From Enterococcus quebecensis (lineage in GTDB: Bacteria > Bacillota > Bacilli > Lactobacillales > Enterococcaceae), in contig NZ_MIKB01000012.1 in assembly GCF_001730365.1 (NCBI RefSeq), positions 310,001 to 374,000 on the forward strand: a stretch of 64,000 bases of DNA, written 5' to 3'. Position 1 is the stretch's first letter, and every line of letters starts with the position of its first letter. The notes beneath the pieces are model-generated. The model was not told the origin of the DNA. It was given only the letters and a program-made list of their open reading frames with translations, and searched no databases. Of the stretch, positions 1 to 8,013 are shown piece after piece. The position numbers and the translations under genes were made by a program.

Positions 1-170
1 ATGATGGTGATGAACGCTGGTGTGAGGAATGTGATGAGGATCTGCAGCAATACAAAGGTTTAGCTTTGCTAAAAGATCAACAGGCTGTTACTTTTGAAAG
101 CGGTGATGACTTTCATGAGCGTCATAATGATTGTGTGAAACCGAAATGTTGTAAATCTAGTCTGGTTTAA
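1..170 (+). CDS. C-terminal end of an unrecognised protein (cut by window start)
   Basis: An open frame enters from the left edge and stops with TAA at 168-170. The visible 56 residues are acidic and cysteine-rich (WCEECDED near the start, CVKPKCCKSS near the end). The paired cysteines could bind metal, but I do not recognise the family. It is followed at once by a strong bidirectional terminator, which supports it being a real gene end. Function is not assigned. Confidence 0.6.
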   Translation, partial: DGDERWCEECDEDLQQYKGLALLKDQQAVTFESGDDFHERHNDCVKPKCCKSSLV

Positions 171-180
171 ATAAACTTAA

Positions 181-227
181 AAAATTATGAGGGTAAGATC
201 ATGCAATCTTACCCTCATAATTTTTTA
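181..227. terminator. Bidirectional intrinsic terminator
   Basis: A perfect inverted repeat (ATTATGAGGGTAAGAT / ATCTTACCCTCATAAT) lies between two convergent genes. It has A-runs on the left and T-runs on the right, so it can end transcription from both sides. Confidence 0.9.
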
Positions 228-251
228 TTAAGCAGGATGAAAGGGGGTTTA

Positions 252-965
252 TTAGTCCTTACAAACCCATTTACCATCTTCCATATTGCATGAGCCGTTT
301 TTTGTTTGGTCATTATCAACGACTTCTATAATAGGTGTTTCTTTTTCTTTGATTGTTTGAATGGCTTGGAGAATTTGTTCCAAAGGTTGTGCACCATTGA
401 TTAGATATTTTCCATTAACAATTAATGCGGGTACACCAGTCAGCTGATAAGTGTTTGCTACGCGGAAATCGTCTTCCACCAACAGTAAGGTTTCGGGATT
501 ATTAAAAGCTTGCTGCCATTTTGAGAAATCAATAGAACTGTTTTTTATGATCGATTCAACAACAGCGAAATCATCAATATTTTGGCTATTAACAAATAAT
601 GCTTCTTGCAAAGCATCAAATATATCCCAATAGCCGCTCTCTCCTGCAACGACGCCAGCAGCTTTTGCTGCAAGCAAACCATTCATAGACGTTGGGAAAG
701 GAAAGTCTGCTTTTTTCATTCCTTCAATGTTAAAACGGTGTAAATCATCATTTTGATTCGCGTGGACCCAGTGAGACAAAATTTCCTTTTTGGCATTCTC
801 TCTAGAACCAAACATCTGAACATGATCTTCATCCGTTCTAGCTAAAGCGAAGGAACGATGAATAATTTTTATTTCAGGCAATTCTTTTTGGACTTGTCTC
901 ATTCGATAAGACATCGGAAAACAAAAACTGCAAATAACATCGTGAAAAAAATCAATTGTAATCAT
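252..965 (-). CDS. DsbA family oxidoreductase, FrnE-like
   Basis: This 237-residue protein has the thioredoxin-fold DsbA layout. A CxxC active site (C12-S-F-C15) follows the first beta strand, there is a helical insert, and a TGVPALIV segment carries the cis-proline. It has no signal peptide, so it acts in the cytoplasm, like FrnE proteins that handle thiol or disulfide stress. Two further cysteines sit in the C-terminal tail (C226, C235) and could form a second redox pair, as FrnE proteins can have. It is transcribed alone, divergently from topB. A palindrome at 994-1010 in its upstream region suggests control by an HxlR/YodB-type redox regulator. The family call is firm; the substrate is unknown. 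Confidence 0.93.
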   Translation of the reverse strand: MITIDFFHDVICSFCFPMSYRMRQVQKELPEIKIIHRSFALARTDEDHVQMFGSRENAKKEILSHWVHANQNDDLHRFNIEGMKKADFPFPTSMNGLLAAKAAGVVAGESGYWDIFDALQEALFVNSQNIDDFAVVESIIKNSSIDFSKWQQAFNNPETLLLVEDDFRVANTYQLTGVPALIVNGKYLINGAQPLEQILQAIQTIKEKETPIIEVVDNDQTKNGSCNMEDGKWVCKD

Positions 966-993
966 AGTTTCTCCTTGATAGGCATTATTTTAA

Positions 994-1010
994 ACTTACA
1001 AATAGTAAGT
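994..1010 (-). promoter_or_regulatory. Candidate HxlR/YodB-type operator
   Basis: ACTTAC-AAATA-GTAAGT is a perfect 6+6 palindrome 29 bp upstream of the FrnE-like start. On the minus strand it reads TTACTATTTGTAAGT, close to the operator known for Bacillus YodB. No regulator of that family is visible in this window. Confidence 0.45.
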
Positions 1011-1152
1011 ATAAAGCTCTTTCTCTCGCATTTCAATAAAAATGCTTTAAATAAAGGCACGATCAATAAGGAGAATGTGGTAAAATTATCTTATTGACAT
1101 GTTTAAAATGACATAAATTTACATATGGAATCATAGAAAGTGAGTGAAATAA

Positions 1153-3234
1153 ATGGCAAATAAACAACTGATTATTGCTGAAAAACCTAGTGTTGCCAAA
1201 GATTTAAGTAAAGTACTAGGGGCAAATCAAAAAAACAAAAATTATTATGAAGGTCCAAATGTCATCGTTACTTGGGCACTAGGACACCTTTTAGGCTTGA
1301 AAATGCCTGAAGATATCAATAAAGAATGGCAGTCATGGCAAATGGAGACTTTGCCAATGGTGCCAAAAAATTTAGGGATTAAACCTCTACCAAAAACTGG
1401 ACATCAATTAAAAGCAATCAAACAATTAGCTAACCGTAAAGATGTATCAGAAGCAGTCATCGCAACCGATGCAGGACGTGAGGGCGAATTGGTTGCTCGT
1501 TGGATTTTAGAGTATGTTCATTTCAATAAACCAGTTAAACGTCTATGGATCTCTTCTCAAACAGATAAAGCGATTAAAGATGGATTTAAGAAGTTAAGAC
1601 CAGCCAAAGAATACGATAATCTCTATTATTCTGCCTTAGCTCGTGCAAAAGCAGACTGGTTAGTTGGTTTGAACGTTACAAGAGCCTTGACGGTGAAATA
1701 TCAAGATAGCCTATCAGCTGGGCGAGTACAGACGCCAACCTTGTCTTTAGTTCGTCAACAAGAGAAGAAAATCGAAGGTTTTAGACCTCAGACATATTTT
1801 TCAGTAGAGCTTCAAGTTCAAAAAGAAAAAGCAAAACTAGTCCAAAGTAATCCTTACGCGTTTAAAGAACGCAATGATATAGAATCTTTTGTGAAAAAAT
1901 TAAGTGAAGGCAAAGGAAAAGTAACTGATATCCAAGAAAAAAGCAAAACCGAACAAGCCCCGCTACCCTATGATTTAACAGAAATCCAAAGAGAAGCCAA
2001 TCAACGTTATCAATTTTCAGCGAAAAAAACTCTTTCGCTTGTTCAAAGTCTCTACGAATTTCATAAAATCGTGACTTATCCAAGAACAGATAGCAAGTAT
2101 TTAACAACAGATATGAAAGCAACAATGAAAGAACGGTTACAAGCAGTTAGTGACTTTGCACCAGAGGTCAAAACGTATATCAAAGATGGTGGTCAAGTCA
2201 AACTAACAAAAGTGTTCCAAAATGAGAAAGTCACGGATCACCATGCGCTGATTCCAACTGAACAACGCCCACGTTATGAAAAATTAAGTGGAGATGAACA
2301 AAAAATCTACAACATGATCGTTACACGCTTTTTAGGAATGTTTGCTGAACCTCACCGCACAAAACAAACAAAAGTAACGGTAAATTTTGGTAAAGAACAG
2401 TTTATTTTCCGTCAAAGTAAAGTCGAAGTTGCTGGTTGGAAACAGGAGAAAGAAGATGTTGTACCATCTGTTGATTGGAAATTAGGAATGGTTGTACCTC
2501 CGAATTTTACTATTAATAAAGAATTAACAGCCCCACCAAAACCATTAACCGAAGGAACACTTTTAGGTTTAATGGAAAAACACAGCTTGGGAACACCTGC
2601 TACACGTGCAGAAATTATTGAGAAACTGATTAAATCAGAATTGATGGAACGTACGACAAACGGGTTAAGCGTTTCACCAAAAGGCAAGCAATTACTTGAA
2701 CTTGTCAATCCATCTCTGGTAACACCTGAGCTAACTGAAAAATGGGAAAAAACATTAGAAGCAATCGCCAAAGGCAAACAAAGCAGTACTGTCTTCTTGA
2801 AAGAAATCGAACAAGATACTAAAAAGTTAGTCAATGAAATCAAGCAAAGTGAAAGCAAATACCAAGATTTTTCAATTACACAGAAGAAATGCCCTGACTG
2901 TGGCTCAAACTTACGTGAGAAAAACACTAAAGACGGGAAAATTTATGTTTGTTCCAACCAAGATTGCAGTTACCGTCGTAGAAAAGATCCCAAAGTGTCC
3001 AATCATCGTTGTTCACAATGTCATCGTAAAATGGAAATTATCGATGGGAAAAATGGTGCATACTTCAAATGTAAATACTGCTCGATCACTGAAAAAATGC
3101 AAGATAAAAAAGAGCGCAACAAGAAACTTACAAAACATGAAGAACGTAAGCTAATGAAGAAATATTCACAAAAAGAAGAACCAGAAGAAAGTGCATTGGC
3201 ACAAGCATTAAAAGCTGCGATGAAAAACGAGTAG
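1153..3234 (+). CDS. topB: DNA topoisomerase III
   Basis: This is a type IA topoisomerase of 693 residues that passes and decatenates single strands during replication and recombination. The N-terminal Toprim domain starts with EKPSVAKDL and holds the acidic TDAGREGE motif (about residues 105-112). The catalytic tyrosine lies in VTYPRTDS (Y309). Two four-cysteine zinc ribbons close the protein (C580, C583, C600, C605 and C620, C623, C639, C642), a tail typical of Firmicute TopB. It has its own terminator and no partner genes. Such genes also occur on conjugative elements, but no element genes flank this one. Confidence 0.97.
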   Translation: MANKQLIIAEKPSVAKDLSKVLGANQKNKNYYEGPNVIVTWALGHLLGLKMPEDINKEWQSWQMETLPMVPKNLGIKPLPKTGHQLKAIKQLANRKDVSEAVIATDAGREGELVARWILEYVHFNKPVKRLWISSQTDKAIKDGFKKLRPAKEYDNLYYSALARAKADWLVGLNVTRALTVKYQDSLSAGRVQTPTLSLVRQQEKKIEGFRPQTYFSVELQVQKEKAKLVQSNPYAFKERNDIESFVKKLSEGKGKVTDIQEKSKTEQAPLPYDLTEIQREANQRYQFSAKKTLSLVQSLYEFHKIVTYPRTDSKYLTTDMKATMKERLQAVSDFAPEVKTYIKDGGQVKLTKVFQNEKVTDHHALIPTEQRPRYEKLSGDEQKIYNMIVTRFLGMFAEPHRTKQTKVTVNFGKEQFIFRQSKVEVAGWKQEKEDVVPSVDWKLGMVVPPNFTINKELTAPPKPLTEGTLLGLMEKHSLGTPATRAEIIEKLIKSELMERTTNGLSVSPKGKQLLELVNPSLVTPELTEKWEKTLEAIAKGKQSSTVFLKEIEQDTKKLVNEIKQSESKYQDFSITQKKCPDCGSNLREKNTKDGKIYVCSNQDCSYRRRKDPKVSNHRCSQCHRKMEIIDGKNGAYFKCKYCSITEKMQDKKERNKKLTKHEERKLMKKYSQKEEPEESALAQALKAAMKNE

Positions 3235-3302
3235 TTTTGAATATTCTCTAGGGCTTAAAAAATCTATTTTAATTGAAATTTATACTTTTTAAATGAATAC
3301 AA

Positions 3303-3336
3303 AAAAGAACTTATTGTCAAGATAAGTTCTTTTCTT
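3303..3336 (+). terminator. topB intrinsic terminator
   Basis: AAGAACTTAT / ATAAGTTCTT hairpin with a short loop followed by TTTTC, 70 bp after the topB stop. The next gene's promoter overlaps it. Confidence 0.75.
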
Positions 3337-3343
3337 GTATAAT
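3314..3343 (+). promoter_or_regulatory. Promoter for the LRR protein gene
   Basis: TTGTCA (3314-3319), an 18-bp spacer and a consensus TATAAT (3338-3343), ending 30 bp before the TTG start codon. Confidence 0.6.
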
Positions 3344-3373
3344 TTATTTATAAAACTTTAAGGAGGTTTTTTT

Positions 3374-4162
3374 TTGAAAAAGGTAAAATATTTGTTGGGT
3401 ATTGTTTTTTTAGGTAGTTTTATTGGGATTGTGGGTTATAGTCAAGGTTTTTCTGCAGATGAAAAAAGAATATACTTATCTGATGATGATTTGAGACAAG
3501 CAGTGATGGATCAGATTAATGATGTTGTGGAAAATGAATTACCCACAGTTGACCAGATGAAAGAAGTCAATGAAATAAAAAACGGTAATAATGGGTCGAT
3601 TGAAGGAATTCAATATGCAACGAATGCTACGGAGATGAGAATTAATAATTTTAAAGGAATAACGGATTTTCGTCCAATTTCTGGGATGAAAAAGCTTAAA
3701 ACTTATTATGCTTATTCATCTTTAATACAAGGGGATGAAGATAAAGTCATCGATATTTCGCCATTTGGTGAGCTAGAAAATCTTGAAACTTTATATTTTG
3801 GCTACGCAAATATACGTGATTTTAGCATGTTGTCACAATCCCTTAACTTAAAATCTTTGCACGCTTTTGGTGGATATAGTGTAAAACTTCCGACTGTGTA
3901 TGTTGATGAAAATACGAAAAGGTTTATTATGGAACATCCAGTAAAGTATTCTCAGCAATTTAATGGTGCGAAAACAGTTAGCGGTGAGACTAACTTAGGT
4001 TCGACTAATCCGATACTTGAAAATAATGCGGTAATAATAAACACTCTTGATGAAAATGTTTCAAGTGTGAATTTGTCTTTTGAGGCTAGTTCTAAAGATG
4101 CTGATGCATCTAAGGGTTTTTTTGCTAGTTTTACTTGTGAAGTACCCGTTGTATGGTATTAA
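3374..4162 (+). CDS. Secreted leucine-rich-repeat (internalin-like) protein
   Basis: The 262-residue product starts at TTG, with AGGAGG seven bases upstream and no nearby ATG. A signal peptide (hydrophobic core about residues 8-22) precedes a short internalin-like N-cap and a few degenerate 22-residue leucine-rich repeats (about 75-165). A small beta-rich C-terminal module ends in VPVVWY. There is no LPxTG motif, WxL domain or membrane anchor, so it is probably released or bound non-covalently. It is transcribed alone between two terminators. It is short for an internalin-type adhesin. Its ligand is unknown. Confidence 0.8.
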   Translation: MKKVKYLLGIVFLGSFIGIVGYSQGFSADEKRIYLSDDDLRQAVMDQINDVVENELPTVDQMKEVNEIKNGNNGSIEGIQYATNATEMRINNFKGITDFRPISGMKKLKTYYAYSSLIQGDEDKVIDISPFGELENLETLYFGYANIRDFSMLSQSLNLKSLHAFGGYSVKLPTVYVDENTKRFIMEHPVKYSQQFNGAKTVSGETNLGSTNPILENNAVIINTLDENVSSVNLSFEASSKDADASKGFFASFTCEVPVVWY

Positions 4163-4200
4163 GAATAAAAGGTTCCATTTGCTAATTTTAGTTGTATTTT

Positions 4201-4234
4201 CACGGTACTGTATGATTTACAGTGCCGTTTTTTT
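4201..4234 (+). terminator. Terminator of the LRR gene
   Basis: CGGTACTGT / ACAGTGCCG hairpin (one G-T pair) followed by seven T residues. Confidence 0.8.
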
Positions 4235-4344
4235 ATGATTAGTGTATTTATTTTTCATATGCTTAAATTCATATGTCATGGTAAGACTTTTTTGATTCGT
4301 GGTATAATTTAGACAAAATAATAGTTAGAGAAGAGTGTGAAAAT

Positions 4345-4821
4345 ATGGTAATTAATAATGAACAAGAAAAATTAGATGCCACATTCATGGAACAAGCGTT
4401 AGAACTTGCTAAAGATGCTGCAAGAAATGGGAATGAACCTTTCGGTGCATTGTTAGTAAAAGGGAAGGACATTGTTTTTACCGGTGAAAATCAGATCCAC
4501 ACAGAAAGCGATCCCACGTATCATGCCGAATTAGGGATTATTCGCGATTTTTGTTCGACTGAGAAAATAACAGATTTATCTGAATACACACTTTATACAA
4601 GTTGTGAACCTTGTTGTATGTGTGCAGGAGCGATGGTTTGGAGTAGTTTGGGTAGAATGGTGTTTAGTTTAGGGCATGATGAATTGGCAGCGATTGCAGG
4701 ATTTAATATCATGATTGGTAGTGAAGAGATTTTTTCAAAAAGTCCTAACCGACCAGAAGTTGTTAAAGGAGTATTACGGGAAGCGGCGGTTCCTATTTAT
4801 GTTGATTACTTCAAAAAATAG
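4345..4821 (+). CDS. Nucleoside/guanine deaminase-like protein (CDA superfamily)
   Basis: This 158-residue zinc deaminase carries HAE (H60-A61-E62) and the PCxxC motif (C90, C93), the zinc ligands and proton shuttle of the cytidine deaminase fold. Length and the EPFGALLV start resemble guanine deaminases and TadA-like proteins. It is probably a cytoplasmic nucleobase deaminase rather than the essential tRNA editor TadA. The exact substrate cannot be told from sequence. It stands 20 bp before a MazG-like NTP hydrolase gene, a pairing that suggests nucleotide clean-up or salvage. A TATAAT at 4303-4308 could be its -10 box, but no clear -35 is seen. Confidence 0.9.
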   Translation: MVINNEQEKLDATFMEQALELAKDAARNGNEPFGALLVKGKDIVFTGENQIHTESDPTYHAELGIIRDFCSTEKITDLSEYTLYTSCEPCCMCAGAMVWSSLGRMVFSLGHDELAAIAGFNIMIGSEEIFSKSPNRPEVVKGVLREAAVPIYVDYFKK

Positions 4822-4841
4822 CTATAGGAAAAGGAATGGTT

Positions 4842-5147
4842 ATGGGTATGAAAAAGAATGAATATCTAGCATTAGTTGCGATGGAAGAATGTGCAGAGAT
4901 ACAGCAAGCTCTGTCAAAAGCAATCAGGTTTGGATTTGATGATCACCATCCCGATAGACCAGAGGAAACCAATGAAGAACAAATGTTGATAGAATTTTAT
5001 CAGCTGATTGCGATGATCGAAGAACTGCACAAGCAAGGGATTATTGGAGGATTTACTCCGAATAAAATAGACAAAGTGAAGCAGGATAAAATTGAGAAAG
5101 TTTATAAATATATGGAATACTCAAAGAAAAATAAGCTGTTAGATTGA
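4842..5147 (+). CDS. MazG-like nucleotide pyrophosphohydrolase
   Basis: A small all-alpha protein of 101 residues with EECAEIQQALSKAIRFG near the N-terminus and NEEQMLIEFYQLIAMIEEL further on. This is the EExxE...ExxD-type metal-binding pattern of the MazG/dUTPase-like superfamily, with Q or Y replacing some usual positions. Three ATGs lie close together (4836, 4842, 4848). The one at 4842 sits best, seven bases after AGGAAAAGG. It probably shares a transcript with the deaminase upstream. Substrate is unknown; phage genomes also carry similar short versions. Confidence 0.75.
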   Translation: MGMKKNEYLALVAMEECAEIQQALSKAIRFGFDDHHPDRPEETNEEQMLIEFYQLIAMIEELHKQGIIGGFTPNKIDKVKQDKIEKVYKYMEYSKKNKLLD

Positions 5148-5250
5148 AAAATAGTTTTTTTAAAATAACGTCGAGTAACACTCTAAAACAAAAGAGGGTT
5201 TTGAAAAGAATTACTAGTTTTGGTTATCAGGTAAATGTAATTACATGGAT

Positions 5251-5283
5251 AAAAAAAGCGCTTCACGGGAGGTGCTTTTTTTA
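5251..5283 (+). terminator. Terminator after the MazG-like gene; gene-free stretch to cydA
   Basis: AAAAAAAGCGCT and AGGTGCTTTTTTT form an imperfect hairpin with a T-run. The 428 bp from 5148 to 5575 hold no convincing gene. They contain a 12-bp palindrome ATGTAATTACAT (5235-5246), this terminator, and a pair of inverted GTTTCCACA/TGTGGAAAC motifs (near 5425 and 5544) before cydA. Confidence 0.6.
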
Positions 5284-5545
5284 TATCTTCATAGTAATCT
5301 TCTCTTTTCTTATTTTTTCCCAAGAATCATTGGAATTTTTGATGAAAAAGGCACAGAAACATTTGTATTTTGCAAATAAAAGAGTATACTTTAAATTGGA
5401 ATCATTCTAAATTTAATAAAAAGAGTTTCCACACATAATAATGTATGTAGGTTTATTTTATTCCTGATTTGGATTCATTTTTACAGCGCCAACCAACTGT
5501 GCAAATGGATAATGATTTTGAATGAAATCAGCTTCTTTCTTTTTG

Positions 5546-5559
5546 TGGAAACGCTAAAA
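5546..5559 (+). promoter_or_regulatory. Candidate cre (CcpA) site before cydA
   Basis: TGGAAACGCTAAAA matches 12 of 14 positions of the consensus TGWAARCGYTWNCW. It lies 17 bp before the cydA start, a place where a bound repressor would block elongation. An inverted GTTTCCACA lies about 110 bp upstream. CcpA control of cyd is known in Bacillus; here it is inferred. Confidence 0.45.
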
Positions 5560-5575
5560 ACAAGGAGGATTATTG

Positions 5576-6991
5576 ATGTTTGATATTGTAACATTAGCAA
5601 GGTTCCAATTTGCAATGACGACAGTCTTTCATTACTTCTTCGTACCGTTTTCAATAGGATTAGCTCTTGTTGTAGCTATCATGGAAACGTTGTATGTTGT
5701 AAAAAAAGATGAACGTTATCGTAAAATGGCGAAGTTTTGGAGCAACATTTTTCTATTAAGTTTTGCAGTAGGAGTTGTAACAGGGATTATTCAAGAATTC
5801 CAGTTTGGTATGAACTGGTCGGATTACTCACGTTTTGTTGGTGATATTTTTGGAGCCCCTCTAGCAATTGAAGCCTTACTAGCATTCTTTTTGGAGTCAA
5901 CATTCTTGGGGTTATGGATGTTTACTTGGGATAAAGTAAGTGCAAAAATGCACTTAACATTTATTTGGTTGGTTGTATTTGGTTCTATGATGTCAGCTTT
6001 CTGGATTTTAGCAGCAAACAGCTTCATGCAACATCCAGTTGGATATACATTGAACAATGGTCGTGCAGAATTGATCGACTTTGCTGCGGTAATTGCCAAT
6101 CCAAAAGTTTGGTATGAATTTACTCACGTATTAGCAGGCGCTATTGTAATGGGCGGAATGATTGTAGCAGGTCTTGCTGCGTTCCAAATCCTGAAAAAAC
6201 GTGATATTAGCTTCCATAAAGTTTCTATGAGAATTGGTTTGTGGGTTGGGTTATTTGGTTCTCTTGGCGTATTACTTGCTGGAGATTTACAAATGAAAGC
6301 CTTGATTGAAGGTCAACCAATGAAATTTGCAGCGATGGAAGGCTCCTATGAAGATTCCGGTGATCCTGCAGCTTGGACTTTAATTGCTTGGGCTGACGAA
6401 GCGGAGCACAAACAAGTTTTTGGTATTCAAATTCCTTATGTCTTAAGTATTCTATCTTACAACAGTCTTTCTGGTTCTGTTGATGGAATGGAGACAGCGA
6501 ATAAAGATTTAATTGAGAAATATGGTGACAGAAATTACTTCCCACCAGTTAATACATTGTTCTGGAGTTTTAGAATAATGGCTGGATTCGGTGTACTAAT
6601 GTTATTAGTTTCTGCGTTAGGATTATTCTTTACTCGTAAGAAAAAACCATCACTCTATGAAAAACGTTGGATGGTTTGGATCGTAGCTTTGTGTACATTT
6701 GCACCATTTATTGCAAATACAACTGGTTGGTTGATTACAGAGCTTGGTCGTTACCCTTGGACTGTTTACGGTTTATTCACGATTGAAGATAGTGTGTCGC
6801 CAAATGTATCTGTGGCTTCATTATTAACATCGAATATTATTTACTTTATTTTATTTGCAGGTCTGGGTTCAGTGATGGTTTACTTGATTACTGTTGAACT
6901 TAAAAAAGGACCAGATTACGAAGAAAAAAAATTAGCAGAGGCGAACTCTACTGATGTAGATCCGTTTGATAAGGAGGTCTTTGGCGAATGA
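5576..6991 (+). CDS. cydA: Cytochrome bd quinol oxidase subunit I
   Basis: A 471-residue polytopic membrane protein that oxidises quinol and reduces oxygen to water. H19 in TTVFHYFF matches the conserved axial haem ligand at the same position as in E. coli. The Q-loop signature (GDLQMKALIEGQPMKFAAME) and LGRYPW near the C-terminus are both present. The Q loop is short, as usual in Firmicutes. The start is ATG 5576 with AGGAGG seven bases upstream; a TTG directly before it is less likely. It overlaps cydB by four bases and heads the cydABCD operon. Enterococci need external haem for this enzyme. Confidence 0.98.
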   Translation: MFDIVTLARFQFAMTTVFHYFFVPFSIGLALVVAIMETLYVVKKDERYRKMAKFWSNIFLLSFAVGVVTGIIQEFQFGMNWSDYSRFVGDIFGAPLAIEALLAFFLESTFLGLWMFTWDKVSAKMHLTFIWLVVFGSMMSAFWILAANSFMQHPVGYTLNNGRAELIDFAAVIANPKVWYEFTHVLAGAIVMGGMIVAGLAAFQILKKRDISFHKVSMRIGLWVGLFGSLGVLLAGDLQMKALIEGQPMKFAAMEGSYEDSGDPAAWTLIAWADEAEHKQVFGIQIPYVLSILSYNSLSGSVDGMETANKDLIEKYGDRNYFPPVNTLFWSFRIMAGFGVLMLLVSALGLFFTRKKKPSLYEKRWMVWIVALCTFAPFIANTTGWLITELGRYPWTVYGLFTIEDSVSPNVSVASLLTSNIIYFILFAGLGSVMVYLITVELKKGPDYEEKKLAEANSTDVDPFDKEVFGE

Positions 6992-8013
6992 GTACGTTGC
7001 AATTACTTTGGTTTGTATTAATTGGTATTTTATTCTCAGGCTTCTTCTTCCTAGAAGGTTTTGACTTTGGCGTGGGTATGTCGGTTCAAACATTAGCTCA
7101 TGATGAAGAAGAAAAAGAACAAATCATCGAAACAATTGGACCTGTATGGGATGGTAATGAAGTATGGTTGTTAACAGCAGGTGGGGCGATGTTTGCTTCT
7201 TTCCCATACTGGTATGCTTCATTATTTAGTGGTTTTTACTTGATTTTGTTCATTATTTTAGTCGGTTTGATCATTCGTGGTGTTTCTTTTGAGTTCCGTC
7301 ATCGTATGCCGGATGGTAAAAGACGCAGAATGTGGAATTGGACATTATCAATTGGTAGTTTTATTGTTCCATTTTTCTTTGGTATTTTGTTTATTAGTTT
7401 AGTTCAAGGGATGCCTCTTGATGCGGATGGAAACATGACTGCTTCATTTACAGATTATATTAATGTATTTTCTGTTGTTGGTGGTGTTGCCTTGACATTA
7501 TTATGCTACTTACATGGTTTAAACTACATCACTTTGAAAACAGAAGGACCAGTTAGAGAACGTGCACGTAACTATGCGTCATTCTTTTATTGGATTTTAT
7601 ATGTTGGATTAGTTGTGTTTGCGGCGCTATTGTACTTTAAAACAGATTTCTTTGATAATCACTTCCTAGTGACTTTATTACTGGTTTTAGGAATCGTTGT
7701 ATTGACGGTTGTTGCCAATGTAAGTGTCTTTAAGAAAAAAGAAATGGTCGCTTTCATTGCTAGTGGCTTGACATTAATTCTTCTAGTTGCTTTATTATTC
7801 AGTGGATTATTCCCACGTGTAATGATAGGTAGTGAGGGTTACTATGATATCTTGATCAAAGATGCATCAAGTACTCCTTATACGCTAAAAACAATGACTT
7901 GGTTATCATTAACCATTTTACCGTTTGTTTTAGCTTATACTAGTTGGTCCTACTATGTATTTAGAAAACGTATCAAACATCCAGCAGTCGTTGCTGAGGG
8001 GTATGAAGGATGA
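6988..8013 (+). CDS. cydB: Cytochrome bd quinol oxidase subunit II
   Basis: A 341-residue membrane protein with the CydB start LEGFDFGVGM and the PVWDGNEVWLLTAGGAMFA signature. About eight transmembrane helices are visible. It pairs with CydA to form the oxidase core. The ATG overlaps the end of cydA and the TGA overlaps the next ABC gene start, showing translational coupling across the operon. Confidence 0.98.
   Translation: MSTLQLLWFVLIGILFSGFFFLEGFDFGVGMSVQTLAHDEEEKEQIIETIGPVWDGNEVWLLTAGGAMFASFPYWYASLFSGFYLILFIILVGLIIRGVSFEFRHRMPDGKRRRMWNWTLSIGSFIVPFFFGILFISLVQGMPLDADGNMTASFTDYINVFSVVGGVALTLLCYLHGLNYITLKTEGPVRERARNYASFFYWILYVGLVVFAALLYFKTDFFDNHFLVTLLLVLGIVVLTVVANVSVFKKKEMVAFIASGLTLILLVALLFSGLFPRVMIGSEGYYDILIKDASSTPYTLKTMTWLSLTILPFVLAYTSWSYYVFRKRIKHPAVVAEGYEG

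Noticed and set aside
858-1097. 79-residue plus-strand ORF opposite the FrnE-like start
   Set aside because: Overlaps the oppositely directed gene and its promoter region; no family features.
2412-2927. 171-residue minus-strand ORF inside topB
   Set aside because: Shadow of the topB reading frame; topB is clearly the real gene.
5144-5410. 88-residue plus-strand ORF after the MazG-like gene
   Set aside because: It starts inside the previous stop region, has no ribosome site, and runs straight through a terminator hairpin.
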